Part shown: in pieces, positions 12,446-28,531 of the stretch | How positions within the stretch are numbered: position 1 is the stretch's first letter | Layout: the number at the start of each line of letters is the position of its first letter | Source: Ignelater luminosus | Taxonomy: Eukaryota > Arthropoda > Insecta > Coleoptera > Elateridae | Assembly: GCA_011009095.1 (NCBI GenBank) | Contig: VTPC01089961.1 | Location: 411,803 to 475,802, forward strand | Direction: 5' to 3' | Length of the DNA stretch: 64,000 nt | Program-made: the position numbers and the translations under genes | Notes under the pieces: generated by a model | Told to the model about the DNA's origin: nothing | Database searches by the model: none | The model's input: the letters and a program-made list of their open reading frames with translations, nothing else

Positions 12446-13267
12446 CATAACAGAATGAAATACGTACAATTGTTTCTTGTTTTAATAGTTATACTGGTAT
12501 GAAAACAAAACCTAAAATACCAAAGAAGTTAAGTCCAAGACAGGTGGAGAATTAAAAAAGTATACAAAAAGCTGAATTGGTAGCAACACCAAGATATTTA
12601 TTGACTTTACAATATAATATTGATAACAAAAATGATATCAGCTATTTAAAGCCTGACTGCCTTACTCATAGTCAGATTATATGCCTTTGTTTAATAACAA
12701 ATGCATGCAGCACTATGGAAACTCCCCACTCTGCATAACTGTTACTCTAAGGTGTCTACTGTCTTATGTTTGGTATTCTTATCAGAGGTGGGGAACCTAC
12801 CTTAAATAAAATTGTTATGCCACTGGAAAATTAAAAAACTTCTCTTTTTGGAATCGGCAATCAATCTGGAACAAAAATCTACTCCTATATTTCCTCTGCA
12901 GCTCATTATTTTCTAGTAAAATTGAATTTTTCAAAGCCTCTCAAGTTTATCAGCCCATGGTAAGGTCATACATTATCTCAAAAACAGGATGTAATTATTT
13001 GCATACCTTACATATATTATGTTAGATGAAGGTTGATCCTTATTTCATCCTTTCCTGCTTTGACGTGAAATCCTGCTATTGTTTGATGTGTGACTAGATC
13101 AGAGGTCTTACCCATAAATTAAATGTAACAGTGGGCCTTGGCCACTGGCTATGACACTATGGCCTTTTGAAATTCAGATTTTTGGCGCTTGTGGGATTTT
13201 TGTATTTTCAAAATGCAGCATCATATCTGTTTTCTTCATTTTTCACACTGCATTTAAATGTAGAATT

Positions 13268-13501
13268 GAAGCGGTCATTGTTAAAAGGGGGTATGGGTAA
13301 AATTTCAAATTGTTGTAAAAAATTTGTAAATTCTTTTCTTTTTTTAACAGAGAGCGGTAAAATCAATCTGTAGAAAAGTCAGGAGAAAACTGTTATCACT
13401 AAAATCATAAAAAATTTCCTTTTCTTTTTGTTAGGCAGTTTTTTTAACTTTACCAACAATTTGATTTTTGTTGCATATCCCTTTTTAACAATGACCGCTT
13501 C
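13268..13501. mobile_element. Hairpin MITE (about 234 bp)
   Basis: GAAGCGGTCATTGTTAAAA at the left end is repeated in inverted form as TTTTAACAATGACCGCTTC at the right. The pairing continues inward (GGGTATG with CATATCC). No coding content and no clear target duplication were seen. Confidence 0.65.
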
Positions 13502-13575
13502 AGTTGGTTTTACCTACATCATCCGAGGAGTATTCTAATGAAGCCTCATTAATATTCTGGACAAGGAGTTAGTAA

Positions 13576-14156
13576 TACAGTAGAACTCGGTTATAGCGTC
13601 ATCTAAGGGACCGGAAAGTTTTTGTCGTTATACGTGAAGTACTAATTTCAGACCAAGAAAAATGCCAAGTGTGCTTAGAAATGTATTATAAATCAAATTT
13701 AATTAATATACGGTATCAAAAAACGATAAATTTATTAAGATTGAGAAATCTAAACATTTTTGTTTAAGAACGTGACTATTCCCAGTTTCTAAATTTCTAG
13801 GAAAAGCAATTAGAGTTTGTCACAAGTTATAAATTCAAGTTTAGTTACCCGAGCAAGATGGAAATTTCTTTTGTATTCAATGATTTACAACCTACTTTTT
13901 GAAATTTTACTGAACCAAGAGTGTAACGGTAATTTAAAAGTCTGCAAACCATATTCTAGTTACTTATTCTGCTCGAAAAATACGATTTTAGAATTTTGGA
14001 AAGTTCTTAAATATGCCGTTACAACTGAGTTTTATGACGTTATGAGCGGGTATTTTAGCGTTATGTAGCATAGTAAAATCACGAGACTGGTAAAAACTTG
14101 ACGTTATATCAGAGTTGTCATTACATCCGATGACGTTAAATCCAAGTTCTACTGTA
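13576..14156. mobile_element. Pogo/Tigger-like MITE (about 580 bp)
   Basis: Terminal inverted repeats read TACAGTAGAACTCGGTTATA at the left, and the reverse complement of the right end reads TACAGTAGAACTTGGATTTA. Both sides end in a TA, as expected for Tc1/mariner/pogo insertion. A GCGTCATC / GATGACGT block extends the match. The termini resemble pogo-type elements; the interior has no transposase and the frame at 13817-14068 is not recognisable. Confidence 0.65.
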
Positions 14157-14549
14157 TAAGGTTTTCTATGTTTAACTATGTCTAATAAATCTCAGAAAAA
14201 CCATCACTCAATAACAAGCCCAAATGGTCAAGTTTGTGAGAGCTTAATAGAATAATAGCAACTGTATCAGAGCTGGTTTTTTTATGGTTACCATTCGGAT
14301 AGATCTGGAATAAACTATAAATAATTTACAAGGGTCACCAATAGACATTACAATTACACTAATTACAGAATTGTATCATTTCTGTGGAACACTCGAGAAT
14401 AAAAACTACATTATTCCAGGAAAAATGTTTATATTTAAAAACTTTTTGTGTAATTACAAAACAATATTGATCTTCTTAATGTGTTTTCTTATTATGTTAT
14501 TGCTAATGCTACATTTCATGATATCTATATGTAGGTACTTTTTTATATA

Positions 14550-14745
14550 TAGGGTGTCTGGAAAAACAGAACAAGCACTTTCCATTATGTAGGAAGTTTT
14601 AAGAGATCCAAGTGATCTTCACATATTTTTCCAACTTAGTAACAACACAGCTACCCAATGTACAAAGTGATAACGGTACCTCAAACAAGGGCGTGAATAA
14701 AGTAGAAAGGGGAAATACGAATGTTCTATGTTTTCTGAGACACCC
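14550..14745. mobile_element. Short MITE with GGGTGTCT ends (about 195 bp)
   Basis: The left end (GGGTGTCTGGAAAAACAGAA) pairs with the right end (GTTCTATGTTTTCTGAGACACCC) as inverted repeats. A TATA precedes the left end. Non-coding. Confidence 0.5.
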
Positions 14746-14866
14746 GTATGTATGTATTTGTGTGTAAATATATGAAATTAAATGTATGTACATGTATTAT
14801 CACATATATACACACATTTTTTTGTTTACAAATAAAGCTTTTAACTTAGTGTTCATGGGATATATA

Positions 14867-14893
14867 AATAATAATAATAATAATAATAATAAT
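14867..14893. repeat. (AAT)n microsatellite
   Basis: About nine tandem AAT units in an AT-rich intergenic stretch. Confidence 0.9.
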
Positions 14894-15777
14894 GTAACTT
14901 TAATTTCCTTATGCTGCCATATAAGCTGTAACTAATGCAGAGAACATTTAAATTTTAGCTGACTTTATTTTTAAACATTATCATTCCTGATGTATTTTAG
15001 TATTGTAAAAATCGTAATACTACCAAGTACAAAACAAACATTACAGTAATAAATCTTTTGCCTTCCTTGAAAACGAAAAACAAAACATATAAAAACATAA
15101 GTACAAATATTCATTGAATAAATATATAATGTTACATTGCTCTTTTCACTTTTGTTTAGTACAATGTCAATTTTTATAACCAAGTCCTTTTTTATATTAG
15201 TAGTATAGAGATTCAAAAATAAAGTTATATTCTAATAAAATATAAAACATTAACATTGATTAAGAACTGTACGTATATAAGTTTCTAAAATTTAACAAAA
15301 ACAACAAATAATATAGTTTTGTGCAATATTGCAAATCTAAATCTATAAGTTTATTATTTTATTTATACATGGCAAGAATTCTTCTACTTTTTTTGTTATA
15401 TTTGTTCCCTATATGAGTAAATTGTAAACACTATTCCATCTCTTTAACTTTTCCAAAAATAAAATAAACTTTAAACATTGCAAAATACTGACTAACAATA
15501 TTTAAAAACAGAATTAAACAACAAAACCATTTTTAACAAATACCTAATTAGTTTAGCATCTCAATCAACAAAAACGGATACATAAAAAAATACGACACAA
15601 CACTAAAAACAAATTACAGATTAACATTATGCAGTACAGCATCAAAATAAATAGCATTTAAATAGGCACTTTTTAGACAGTAATACTTATAAGTCAGTCA
15701 GTCAGTAATTTTGCATCTTTAGGTTTCTGTCTTACCAAACTTTCAAATCAATCAATGTAAGATTGTCTACAATATTT

Positions 15778-19624
<3,847 letters not shown>

Positions 19625-22600
19625 TTTGAATTACAATGTTATTTCTGTAACAAATTTGATTATAAAATAAATATTTACAAAAAAAAAATGTTAATATTTA
19701 TAGAATTAACAAGGCAAATTTTAAAATATATGTTCTATGGGCAAAAAACTGTTGCAATGTGTAATAAGACAAGGTGAGTGATAACTTGGTTATTTGAAGA
19801 TAATGGAAGAAATGCTTGCTACAAAAGAATGTTTAGGGGCAAACTTAACTATGAATTATTAAACTTTTGGTTTTATTGGAAATGACATCAACTTTTTAAT
19901 TCTAAATGGAAACCCTGCATATTCTAGGTAACATTACACTGATCTAAACTCTCCAATGTTTGATGCTATTAATTTTGTTAACGTGTAATTTATTATATCA
20001 AACTTTTTGGCCTGCGCCAGTATAATTAAGCAAAGTTTAACTAATTTGTTGTACAAGTCAGTCGTGAATAAAGAGCGGTCTCACTAACTTGATGGGGTAG
20101 TAAAGTTGTCCAGGTGCATATAAACACATTGTGCTCATTGATACTACTTGGCTAGACAATCACACACGTGCAATCTTTGTTAAGCTAGTGATGTAGTTTA
20201 TGCAAAACAACTTGTTTATCAGTGGTTTGCCAGCTCTTAGCATCCCTTAACTGTGTACTCTGTACATGCATGCATCCCTTACTTAACACATTCATTTATG
20301 GTTTTATAGCAATCTTCTTGAAAGGTTTATAATATCTTATGATGATTTTTCTGGAGAATGTATGATATTAATTTTTAATACAAAATTAATTAATTAAAAG
20401 AATATTTTTTGTATAGTGATTTTCTAACAATGAAAAAAACGGTAATTGAGTCGCAACAAAACAACTAAAAAATCAAAATCTTTACCAATATTATTTACAA
20501 AGGGTGGTCCTGAAATAGTAGACAAAAATTTGGGATTAGCTTAAACTTGTTATAACAATGAATGCATGTCCTAAAATGCACAGCTTTTTAGATGTAGGCT
20601 TGTACTGGTATCTTTTATTGCAAATGTATTGCAGAATCAAATGTATTGCAGAATCAAATGTATTGGTTCTCAATTACAGAAATAGGAAAGATTAAATTAT
20701 GTCGATTCTAGCGCCATCTATCATGAATCAAAACAAAATGCTTCAAATAAAAGTTTCGTATTGTTTGTCGTACTATCTGAATCTGCAATAAAAGATGGGG
20801 GTTCCTATTTAAGATTTCAAAGTTACTACCCGCTCCACTCACAAGAGGGAGAAGGGGGCTAATTTTAGCACTTATAAATTTCCTCTGCAAAAATATTAAC
20901 TTCACTTCGAATATTTTTTTGTAAGATGCTTGTTTCTCCAGATATTTAAAAATTCCAGATTTTTCTTTAAATGGCATGAAAAAAGTTAACTACCACCCCC
21001 TAGCGGGAAAACACAACATCAGATTTTTACATTTATCTGCTGGTTTGCTGTTTATCATCATTCCACTCATAGTCAGGGTTTTGTTTTGCTCTATCATCAA
21101 TATTAACAAAGATGTAAACAATTACCTATTGTGGAAACTATAAACATAATGATTTATGTCGATGTCAGTCTTACCACAATTAAACCATGTATGCCAAAAA
21201 TACGTAAACATTATTTTGACCATTTTTTTTGATGAACTTACATTCCTTCATAGAAGAAATAGTATAGAAATGGCCATCTTCTATCTGCAATGCGTAATTT
21301 TTAAAAGCATATGTGATTCAATCTATAAAAAGATGCCCTAAGTTGGAAAATTCAATTTTCATTTTCGAGTACATCTTATTTTACAGACCTAGAGGAAGCA
21401 AAAAGACAGCTTGATTTGTCAAAGATTCAGCAAGATATAACATTTTGAAAATTTAGTTCATAAAATCATAATTAACAAAAACAACTTGGAAAGTTTTGCA
21501 TAATATTTAATTATAACGTGACACTGTGTGGAAGGATTACATGTAGAATAATAATGTGATAACCTACAAAGCTGCCTTATAGCTTAAAATGTTGTTGAAA
21601 GTTACTAGAAACATCTGAGATTGAAACCTGAAAATTGATAATTACTTTTCCAATTTGAGGTACGTTTTTACACATTGCATCACATATAGAAACATAAACT
21701 TTGTTTTTCACTTTTACAAAAGTATCAATAGGTATATATAATTAATTAATTCATCAATAATTTTATGGCAATATTGAGAAAGATTAGCAAATAGTTTTGT
21801 ATTTGGAGTTATAAGCTACAATTGTGGCAATACTACTAAATATAGTCAACTTTAATTTAACTGACAAAAATAAACCATGGCTTGTTCTGCTATTTTATAA
21901 TTTGGAACAGATAATACTAAACAGTTCTAGATCTTCCTTCTGTCAAATAAAATGGCCAGGCCAGGCCAGCCTTTCTAAACAAGAATCATCCAAACGCAGT
22001 TTTCTATTAATTATCAAGGATTGTTTGCACTAACCTTACTTAAATTTGACTAGAACTTAATTTCATGAACAATTCAAAAACAATTGTATCCTTGGAGTTA
22101 AGTTCTATTTAAATTTAAATAAGATCGACAGTAAATGAACAAACAACAAAGTTATTGCATTTTTTTAATCTTTGGTTAGATGATGCACACATTGCCAAAT
22201 ATCAACCTTCCAGCCTGAAACATTAAGGTCCAGTTGCACAAAACATATAGTCTGCCTACTGAATAATTAGTGACATAAAAGTTACTAGTAACTACATGTG
22301 CAGTTCATTTCTTTACTTCTAATATGTTTCTAATTAAGAAGATTTTTTAGCCAGGGGTATTCATGATCAAGGTATATTTCAACCTGATATTGTCAGTTTT
22401 GAAAAACATCTGCATCAACCAAAATGCTCTTGAGAATATATTGCATTAAAGCTGTAATAAAATAATATTTTACTAAAATTGGTTTAAAGTTTCTTTTGCA
22501 TGTTCATTGGAGAAACAATAAATCTTTACTATCCTGAATGTTATTTGGTTCGCCCTTATAGTATAAATAACTTATCACTGGCCATCACAGTGAATATGTT

Positions 22601-23835
22601 AAGCAATTTAATAAGATAGTACAAGAAAATTATGCCTGTGCAGAGAATATTAAGCAAATAATATTTTTGCAGATTTACAGGTTTCAACAATGATAGCTAA
22701 TGTTCTGCTAAAATTGAGATAGCAAATGGTAAGCATTATATTATCAATGCAGATATTCTTACTTCAAAACATTTTGTTAGATAAATAACATATAATAATA
22801 ATAGTAATAAATATACCTACTTCATTATTATTTAAAAAATCACTCGATTTTATCAAATTTCATAACTGGTTGTTGTATTATCATTATTCTTAATAATCAG
22901 TCAACAATATTTTGTTTTCAATAACCGCTATTCCTTTTTTGATCAATACATGAAATACTACAATCACTACTGTTACATTTTTATTCTGCATGTTTTCCGA
23001 TCTAATTTGAATCAACGTATGATGTAAAAGTTTAAACTTAAATACTATATGAGAGATCTATATTTAAAATATTAAACAAATAGTAATTATAAAACAGAAT
23101 CATACCACTAGGTATTTACTTAATAAATATACAATGTATTATTTTATTAACTTAAATAAAATTCTTTTCCCATTTACATAAGCTTAGAATTAAGAAAAAA
23201 ACAAATAAAGTTCAACATTGCAGTAAAATTTCAAAAATTTAATGAAGTATTGATTTATTTGTTCTTTAAACCACAAGTAGAATTGGAACTAAAAACTTGA
23301 TAATATCTAAAACATGAGAAGAATTTTCTAAATTTAAACTCCCAAACCAATAAACTACATTATTTTTATTACTGTTGTCACTACATGAGATAAGATTAGG
23401 CAATTTCCATATCAAAATTTGTATATAAATAATGCAGTTTTAACATAAAAAGAATCAACTAATATTTAGAGAAAAAACAGAAATTTACATGAGAATGCCA
23501 GAATGCTCCTAGAATTCAACTATTCATTTTTATAGAAAAATCGCTCTTATTGAACATGCGCAAAAGATAATAAATAGCAAAAAATAAAGTGGGCGTCCCT
23601 AAAACAGTTCCCGCGTTGCAGAAATCAAAATAAACAATTGAGATGCCCAGGAAACGGCAAACAATTGTTTTAAATTTATCCACAAGTGCATTTTAGTATA
23701 TTACGGCAGTATGCCGGTTTGTTTTTCAACAATAAAATCAATGTTTATAAGCATCGCTACAGGACTAAACGAAAAACCTTACATAAACCGAGTTTTACAA
23801 CTGCATCATACAATAAGAAGTTTTATGATATTTAC
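19625..23835. other. Intergenic, upstream of CTDSPL2; no gene recognised
   Basis: Apart from the tandem repeat and possible MITE near 20.5-21.0 kb I see no exon, RNA gene or transposase here. The 5' UTR and promoter of CTDSPL2 must lie within or upstream of it. Short simple AT-rich runs occur at 21735-21750 and 22790-22812. Confidence 0.5.
20621..20666 (+). repeat. 17-bp tandem repeat, about 2.7 copies
   Basis: The unit CAAATGTATTGCAGAAT is repeated twice exactly and then partly. It sits in a region (about 20504-21005) with weak inverted ends (GGGTGGT at 20506, ACCACCCCC at 20990) that may be an old MITE, containing an unidentified 89-codon minus frame. Confidence 0.5.
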
Positions 23836-23977
23836 CTGGATTATCCCGTATCTCCGTAACATCCCATTTTGAAAGTTTATACTGATAAACACACAATCCA
23901 ACAACTATAGAGCACCACATTAAAATGGCGTCCCACGCGCTTTTCCCCAATAATTTATTATTGCACGCATGCGCCAA
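23836..23977 (-). CDS. Possible first exon of a small membrane protein
   Basis: An ATG at 23977 on the minus strand opens 47 codons that end at a good donor (CCAG then GTAAAT at 23835). The peptide has one hydrophobic stretch (AILMWCSIVVGLCVYQY, about residues 17-33) flanked by charged residues, as in small single-pass mitochondrial or ER proteins. The surrounding 23.56-24.0 kb is richer in GC and CpG than its neighbours, and the start codon overlaps GCACGCATGCGCC, which resembles the NRF-1/erect-wing palindrome common in promoters of mitochondrial genes. I do not recognise the family, and I found no second exon. It could instead be non-coding 5' UTR of CTDSPL2. Confidence 0.3.
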
Positions 23978-26129
23978 TTTTGTACAGGTGTGTAAATCGT
24001 GTAAATATCAAACGTATCAAACCTCGCTTGTAATAAGATATAGGAGTAAACTAATAAATCTAGGAAGAAAATAAAACAAAGAAATTAAAATTGATTTATA
24101 TGTTACTTAATATTCAATTTATTATACGCGTAAGAAGGAACTCCATATTACCTTCTATTTGATTATAAAGACGGTAAATGGAAATTTATGGTAATATTAA
24201 AATGTGCGTGAATATTAAATACACTTTTCTTATTTAACAACCAAAACAATTGTATAATGTTAACGTCATTCCGTACTTTATTATAGAAAAATAAACAAAT
24301 ACACAGCATTATAAGCGGCATTTTGCACGTGAACACGTGAATGCTAAAGTTGTAAGAAAACATTATAAATCATGTACTGCAACATTACGAGTAAATATAT
24401 GCATTTACTATTGTTAAAAAATATAAGCTAAGTAAACTGACAAAATACTTTTTTATTTTTAAAACTCTTAAAAGATAATGAGATGATTTATAGAAAAAAA
24501 TATATTAATAACGTGTAAACTTTATCTAAAAAATAATGATAACAATTTTGTTTTTACTAACGGAATTTCTCGACAAACTCAGTTAGTCTTTCATACACAT
24601 ATTTTATTATCTACAGCCATTTAAAAGGCTTTTCTTTAATATCTGATTTATTTTCAACAGATGCACTATATATATAGGTAAAATTATTACCGATTTATTG
24701 ATCTTTTTGCCGTAGCGTAGGCATCATCATAGCACACAAATGTTAATTATTCTTATACAATTAATTGTATTCAATTTATTATTAATCAGAAATAATTAGA
24801 TTATTCAATTGAAGATTTTAAATTTAAGTCAGTTATTTCCGCTGTCGGTTTCTACGTTTCCTTTTGCAAACCACTCATTAGTTGCCACCATTACCACTCT
24901 TATTCTATCATCTCCGAAAACTTCTTCACCTTTTGCCTTTATATCGAAGCATTCTCAGTCTCAGCTGCAACATCGTTTTTTAGTTTTTTTCTAATGGATT
25001 GCTGTGTCGTTATGCTAATTTCTAGCGTCGCGACGGCTTCAAGCTATATAGTAAGGCGTTTACCGCAGGGTGTCCGTAATGGAAACTCAAAACTCAGCCC
25101 AATGATTTATCTATGGTTGGCATATGGAATGAGAGAGCGCAAAAGCTTAAATTTGCCCCAGGATCAAGACGCATTCAATCTAAAGCCGATCCTGCTAATT
25201 TCCATGTTTTTACTTCTCTACCCCTAACAATACCACTATTTTTACTTTTCAAGCCTAAATTCTTCTTCCAACTAAAACAAAGTAGGTAGTACCGAAAAAA
25301 ATATTAGAATTATAATTTATGCTTAATGTTAATAAAAATTCTACTTTTTTAGTTGGTACTTGTCTACAATCTCTAAAAAGCTAAATCGAGGTATGTGTTG
25401 AATCTCTTCTATGTCTGACTGTCTTCTACTGGAGCTGATAAACTGATGTGTTTCTCAGAGACAGAAAGAGTCTAAAATCTAAATTAATAATTATTTCTGC
25501 TGCAGTTATTACAAACAACACTCCTTTTCAGCCATGAAGGAAGAGGAATAGAATTTGAGATGATGAACGCAGCATCCGTTGGAAATACTGTAAATCAAGG
25601 TAACGGGTGCAGATATGTAATCTTCGGCCTTTCGATCTCAGGATTGTCGTCTCCAAACAAGGTTGAGAAAACAACGAATCTTCTGTCTTCTGTCGAAAGC
25701 AGTCATGACTCACGAGAAACGCATTACTCCTATTGCAAATGTACCGTAACATCTGGCAGCAATTTTGTATATCCCAAGCGTCGTGGAAGATTTAACCTGA
25801 AACAGAAAAGCACGACGTCTTCATATTGGGGAACTTAGTGAATTATTTCGAGCATAAAATAAAGCTCGTGGTTTGCAGTGGATTTTGCTATCCCGAGTAC
25901 TGAGGCTTGTGAAATTGCGTGGTTTCGCAGTATGCAATAACCTTCTCATCTCCGACTTTGACATCTCCGCCGAACACATCGTCCACACCCTTTTCTTTGT
26001 AGATTCCTCCCGGCGATCCCTTTCCGGTCGACTTTTTGAGTACGTGGCTTCTCTCTAAAGAGTCGTCGTGATAGACGATTTCAATGCCAGACATTCGACC
26101 TTTAGAGACACGCACACTAACCCGAAGGG
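23978..26129. other. Unresolved stretch, probably transposon debris
   Basis: From about 24.8 kb the base composition becomes GC-richer than the neighbours, as in the LINE that follows. Two minus-strand peptides look like former coding sequence: 25888-26115 (contains GIEIVYHDDSLERS and DDVFGGDVKVGDEKV) and a frameshifted one near 24820-24990 (contains VFGDDRIRVVMVATNEWF). I recognise neither. A plus frame at 25560-25838 is also unidentified. No splice structure or terminal repeats could be assigned. Confidence 0.35.
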
Positions 26130-26766
26130 AAGTGTTCCTTTTACGGATTGCTGATCAATTACAGAGAATCGTCGATCGTCGACCACATGCTGGTCACCGA
26201 CAATCTCATCCCTTACTTTTCAGAGCCAGCCATCATTACCGCAGCTATCACCAGCGATCATCTACCTTTAGCCACCAATTCCACGTTATACCAACTCCCA
26301 GCTCTAAATGTGTGCACGATAGCGTACAGAGACTGGAAACACGCTGACTGGGACGCAAGGCCGGACTAATATTTTCAGAAGCCCCTCCCTCAGAACATAC
26401 ACACACATAGAATACAATTACGCGATCCAGGACAACCCTCAAATAAAAGCTCTGGTTAGAGCCTTCTCAGAATCGTCTTCCAATTCACCACTCTCCGATA
26501 TTCTTCGTCCCTGACCAGAAAACCCCTTCTCCAACTAGCACCAACTAGAGATCCTTACCACCATCTTTGACAGCTGCTTTCGCTGCAGTCACTTCTTACC
26601 CTCATGGAAAACCGCCGACGTGGCCTTAATCCCCATTCCACAAACCCAACAAAAATCACAGTGATCCCTCTTCCTATCGCCCCATCACACTGTTCAACGT
26701 CTTAGGCAAGGTGTTCGAAAGAATCCTCGCCGACAGGCCGCGAGACCTCATGATCAGATACACTAT

Positions 26767-27140
26767 TGTTACGTTTTAACAAAAACGTGTTTTTATTTGT
26801 AATATTTATTTTTACTTAGTTTATTACAATTTATTTCCAGAGTTTATTTACACTGAATTACTTATTTAATTATGTACAGAAGAATTTATTTATCACTAAT
26901 TAACATTTATTTCGTTCGTAACTACTAGCTGATTGACTGTAGAACTGCCTTCTGCTCGGTCAACGCAGCCTTATATTCGTTTCCGCGTGGTTCTTGATGA
27001 GCCCAGAAAGTTCGCGTTCCTTCTGGAACATTCGACGGAGGAAGCTTCTGGATAATTCGAGATTTCTCCGGCACATTCGACCAGCTTGTTCGAGACTGTT
27101 CGGGACTTTTTCTAGAATATTCGAGAGGTGGCGCGTTACA
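26767..27140 (-). mobile_element. Solo LTR (374 bp) of a Ty3/gypsy-like retrotransposon
   Basis: The element begins TGTTACG and ends CGTTACA on plus; read on minus it runs from TGTAACGCGCC to CGTAACA, the LTR orientation in which a TATA box (ATATAAGG near 26970-26980) and several AATAAA signals follow in the right order. A 4-bp duplication, CTAT, flanks it (26763-26766 and 27141-27144). The LINE reading resumes straight after it, so the insertion is younger than the LINE. The U3 part holds perfect heat-shock-element motifs (see the separate entry). No internal retrotransposon region is left, so it arose by LTR-LTR recombination. Superfamily is inferred from TSD length and ends. Confidence 0.85.
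27006..27122 (-). promoter_or_regulatory. Cluster of heat-shock elements in the LTR
   Basis: The HSF binding pattern is alternating GAA/TTC units spaced by 2 nt. Here I read: GAAAGTTC at 27006-27013 (two units), TTCTGGAACATTC at 27021-27033 (three units, perfect), GAAGCTTC at 27041-27048 (two units, with a following degenerate GGA) and TTCTAGAATATTC at 27110-27122 (three units, perfect). All lie upstream of the LTR's TATA box in the minus orientation. Binding itself is inference. Confidence 0.65.
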
Positions 27141-27300
27141 CTATCTTTCCCCCAACCCAGTACGGTTTTCACCCCGCCATGTCCACCCAGGACTCATTTC
27201 TAAAACTCTAAATGGACGCTACCGCAGTTCTAAACACCAGAACATGCATACTCGCAACCTTCCTGGACATAAAGTGCGCATTCGATAAGGTATGGTACCT

Positions 27301-28531
27301 TCGGAGTCCCTTCTCAGTTCATGCGTATTATCCGTCGCCGAGTTGGCACATACGTGCATTCGTGAAAATTATCTGTAATTTGACGTTTGAGGTGTTATGT
27401 TATCCCGTGGGATATTATCAATGTAATTGTACTTTGATTGGTTAGTTTTGCACACGTGACAGGAGATGGATGAATTTAATTGAACCAGAATGTAAACAGA
27501 GAATCTTCCCCATACCATGCAATATTTGAATTTTCCTAAAACAGTACTGGGAAGCTAATATTTACCGAAAACTTATTTACCGCGACTCTGTGGAAACCCT
27601 GTATATTTTGAAGGCCGAGAAAATAGCGAATTGAGATATGTCAAGACGTATTATGATTCTATTCGAAAAAATTAACGGTTTTGTTACTACTCGAAAACAA
27701 TTGAACAAAATAAAAATTTAAAGTAGTATATAACTAGCTTGCCTACTCATGTCCCACTTTGGCTTCCTTATTCATTCCTATACTGTGAAACTAGGTAAAT
27801 CCAAGTTTAATTAATTACTTTAATTAAGTAGTTCATTAAATTGAATTAATTTAATCAGTTAATTTAACCGATAAGTTAAATAAGCTAGTTAATAAGTTTT
27901 TAAGGAAAATAAACATTCAGTATAAATTGTAACGAAATTTTATTATTTTGGATAAAAAAAAGCGGCCATTACATACATAATATGCACATACGCCTAAAAA
28001 TACTACCTTAATTTTACAAAGTTACAGTAAATTAAATGTAAAAAGTTATGGACACATAATTAATAACTGAGCATAAAGGTAAGCTAATTAAAATTATAAG
28101 CAGTAAACATTTATTCATGCGCAATTTTATCAACATAATCAAACATGGCTTTTCATGTTGAATTTACGTACCTACTATGTAGTTATTAACGTAAAAACAA
28201 TTTTATTAACAATTTTATGTTCAGCCTATTTAGCACATACAGCACAGCACAAATTCACAAGTAAAACGTTAGAGCAATAATTATACTTCTTACTCGGATG
28301 CAAGTTCAACGGAGAATAGCTTTAAAGTTAAGCCAGGTTAAGCCGTGCTTAAGCTTACAAATGAAACAACCCCTTGCAGTACCGTTATTCTTAGAAATTC
28401 GTAAATGCAGCTACAAGTTTCAAATTACCCCGATGGTCAAGAAGTATATACCTGAAACCTGATGGAACAATAAGGAGACCTAGCTCATCATTTAATTCCT
28501 GTAGAACCTTGCATCTTTTGATATATGTATG
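27301..28531. other. No gene seen
   Basis: AT-rich DNA between the LINE and the pogo element. A fragment AAACCCTGTATA at 27593-27604 resembles a MITE end but no partner was found. Nothing else can be supported. Confidence 0.5.

Larger units (their letters stand above)
26130..27300 (+). pseudogene. Jockey/CR1-like LINE fragment, interrupted by a solo LTR
   Basis: Plus-strand pieces of a non-LTR retrotransposon polyprotein are recognisable. At 26148-26370 is the C-terminal part of the APE-type endonuclease (SSIVDHMLVTDN and the hallmark SDHLPL). At about 26590-26762 is the start of reverse transcriptase (FLPSWKTADVALIP, then the YRPI and GKVFERILADR segments in shifted frames). After the LTR, 27145-27300 continues with QYGF, STQDS and the catalytic-region FLDIKCAFDKVW. 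There are several frameshifts; the YxDD block is missing. The sequence is distinctly GC-richer than the host DNA. The element is dead. Confidence 0.8.
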
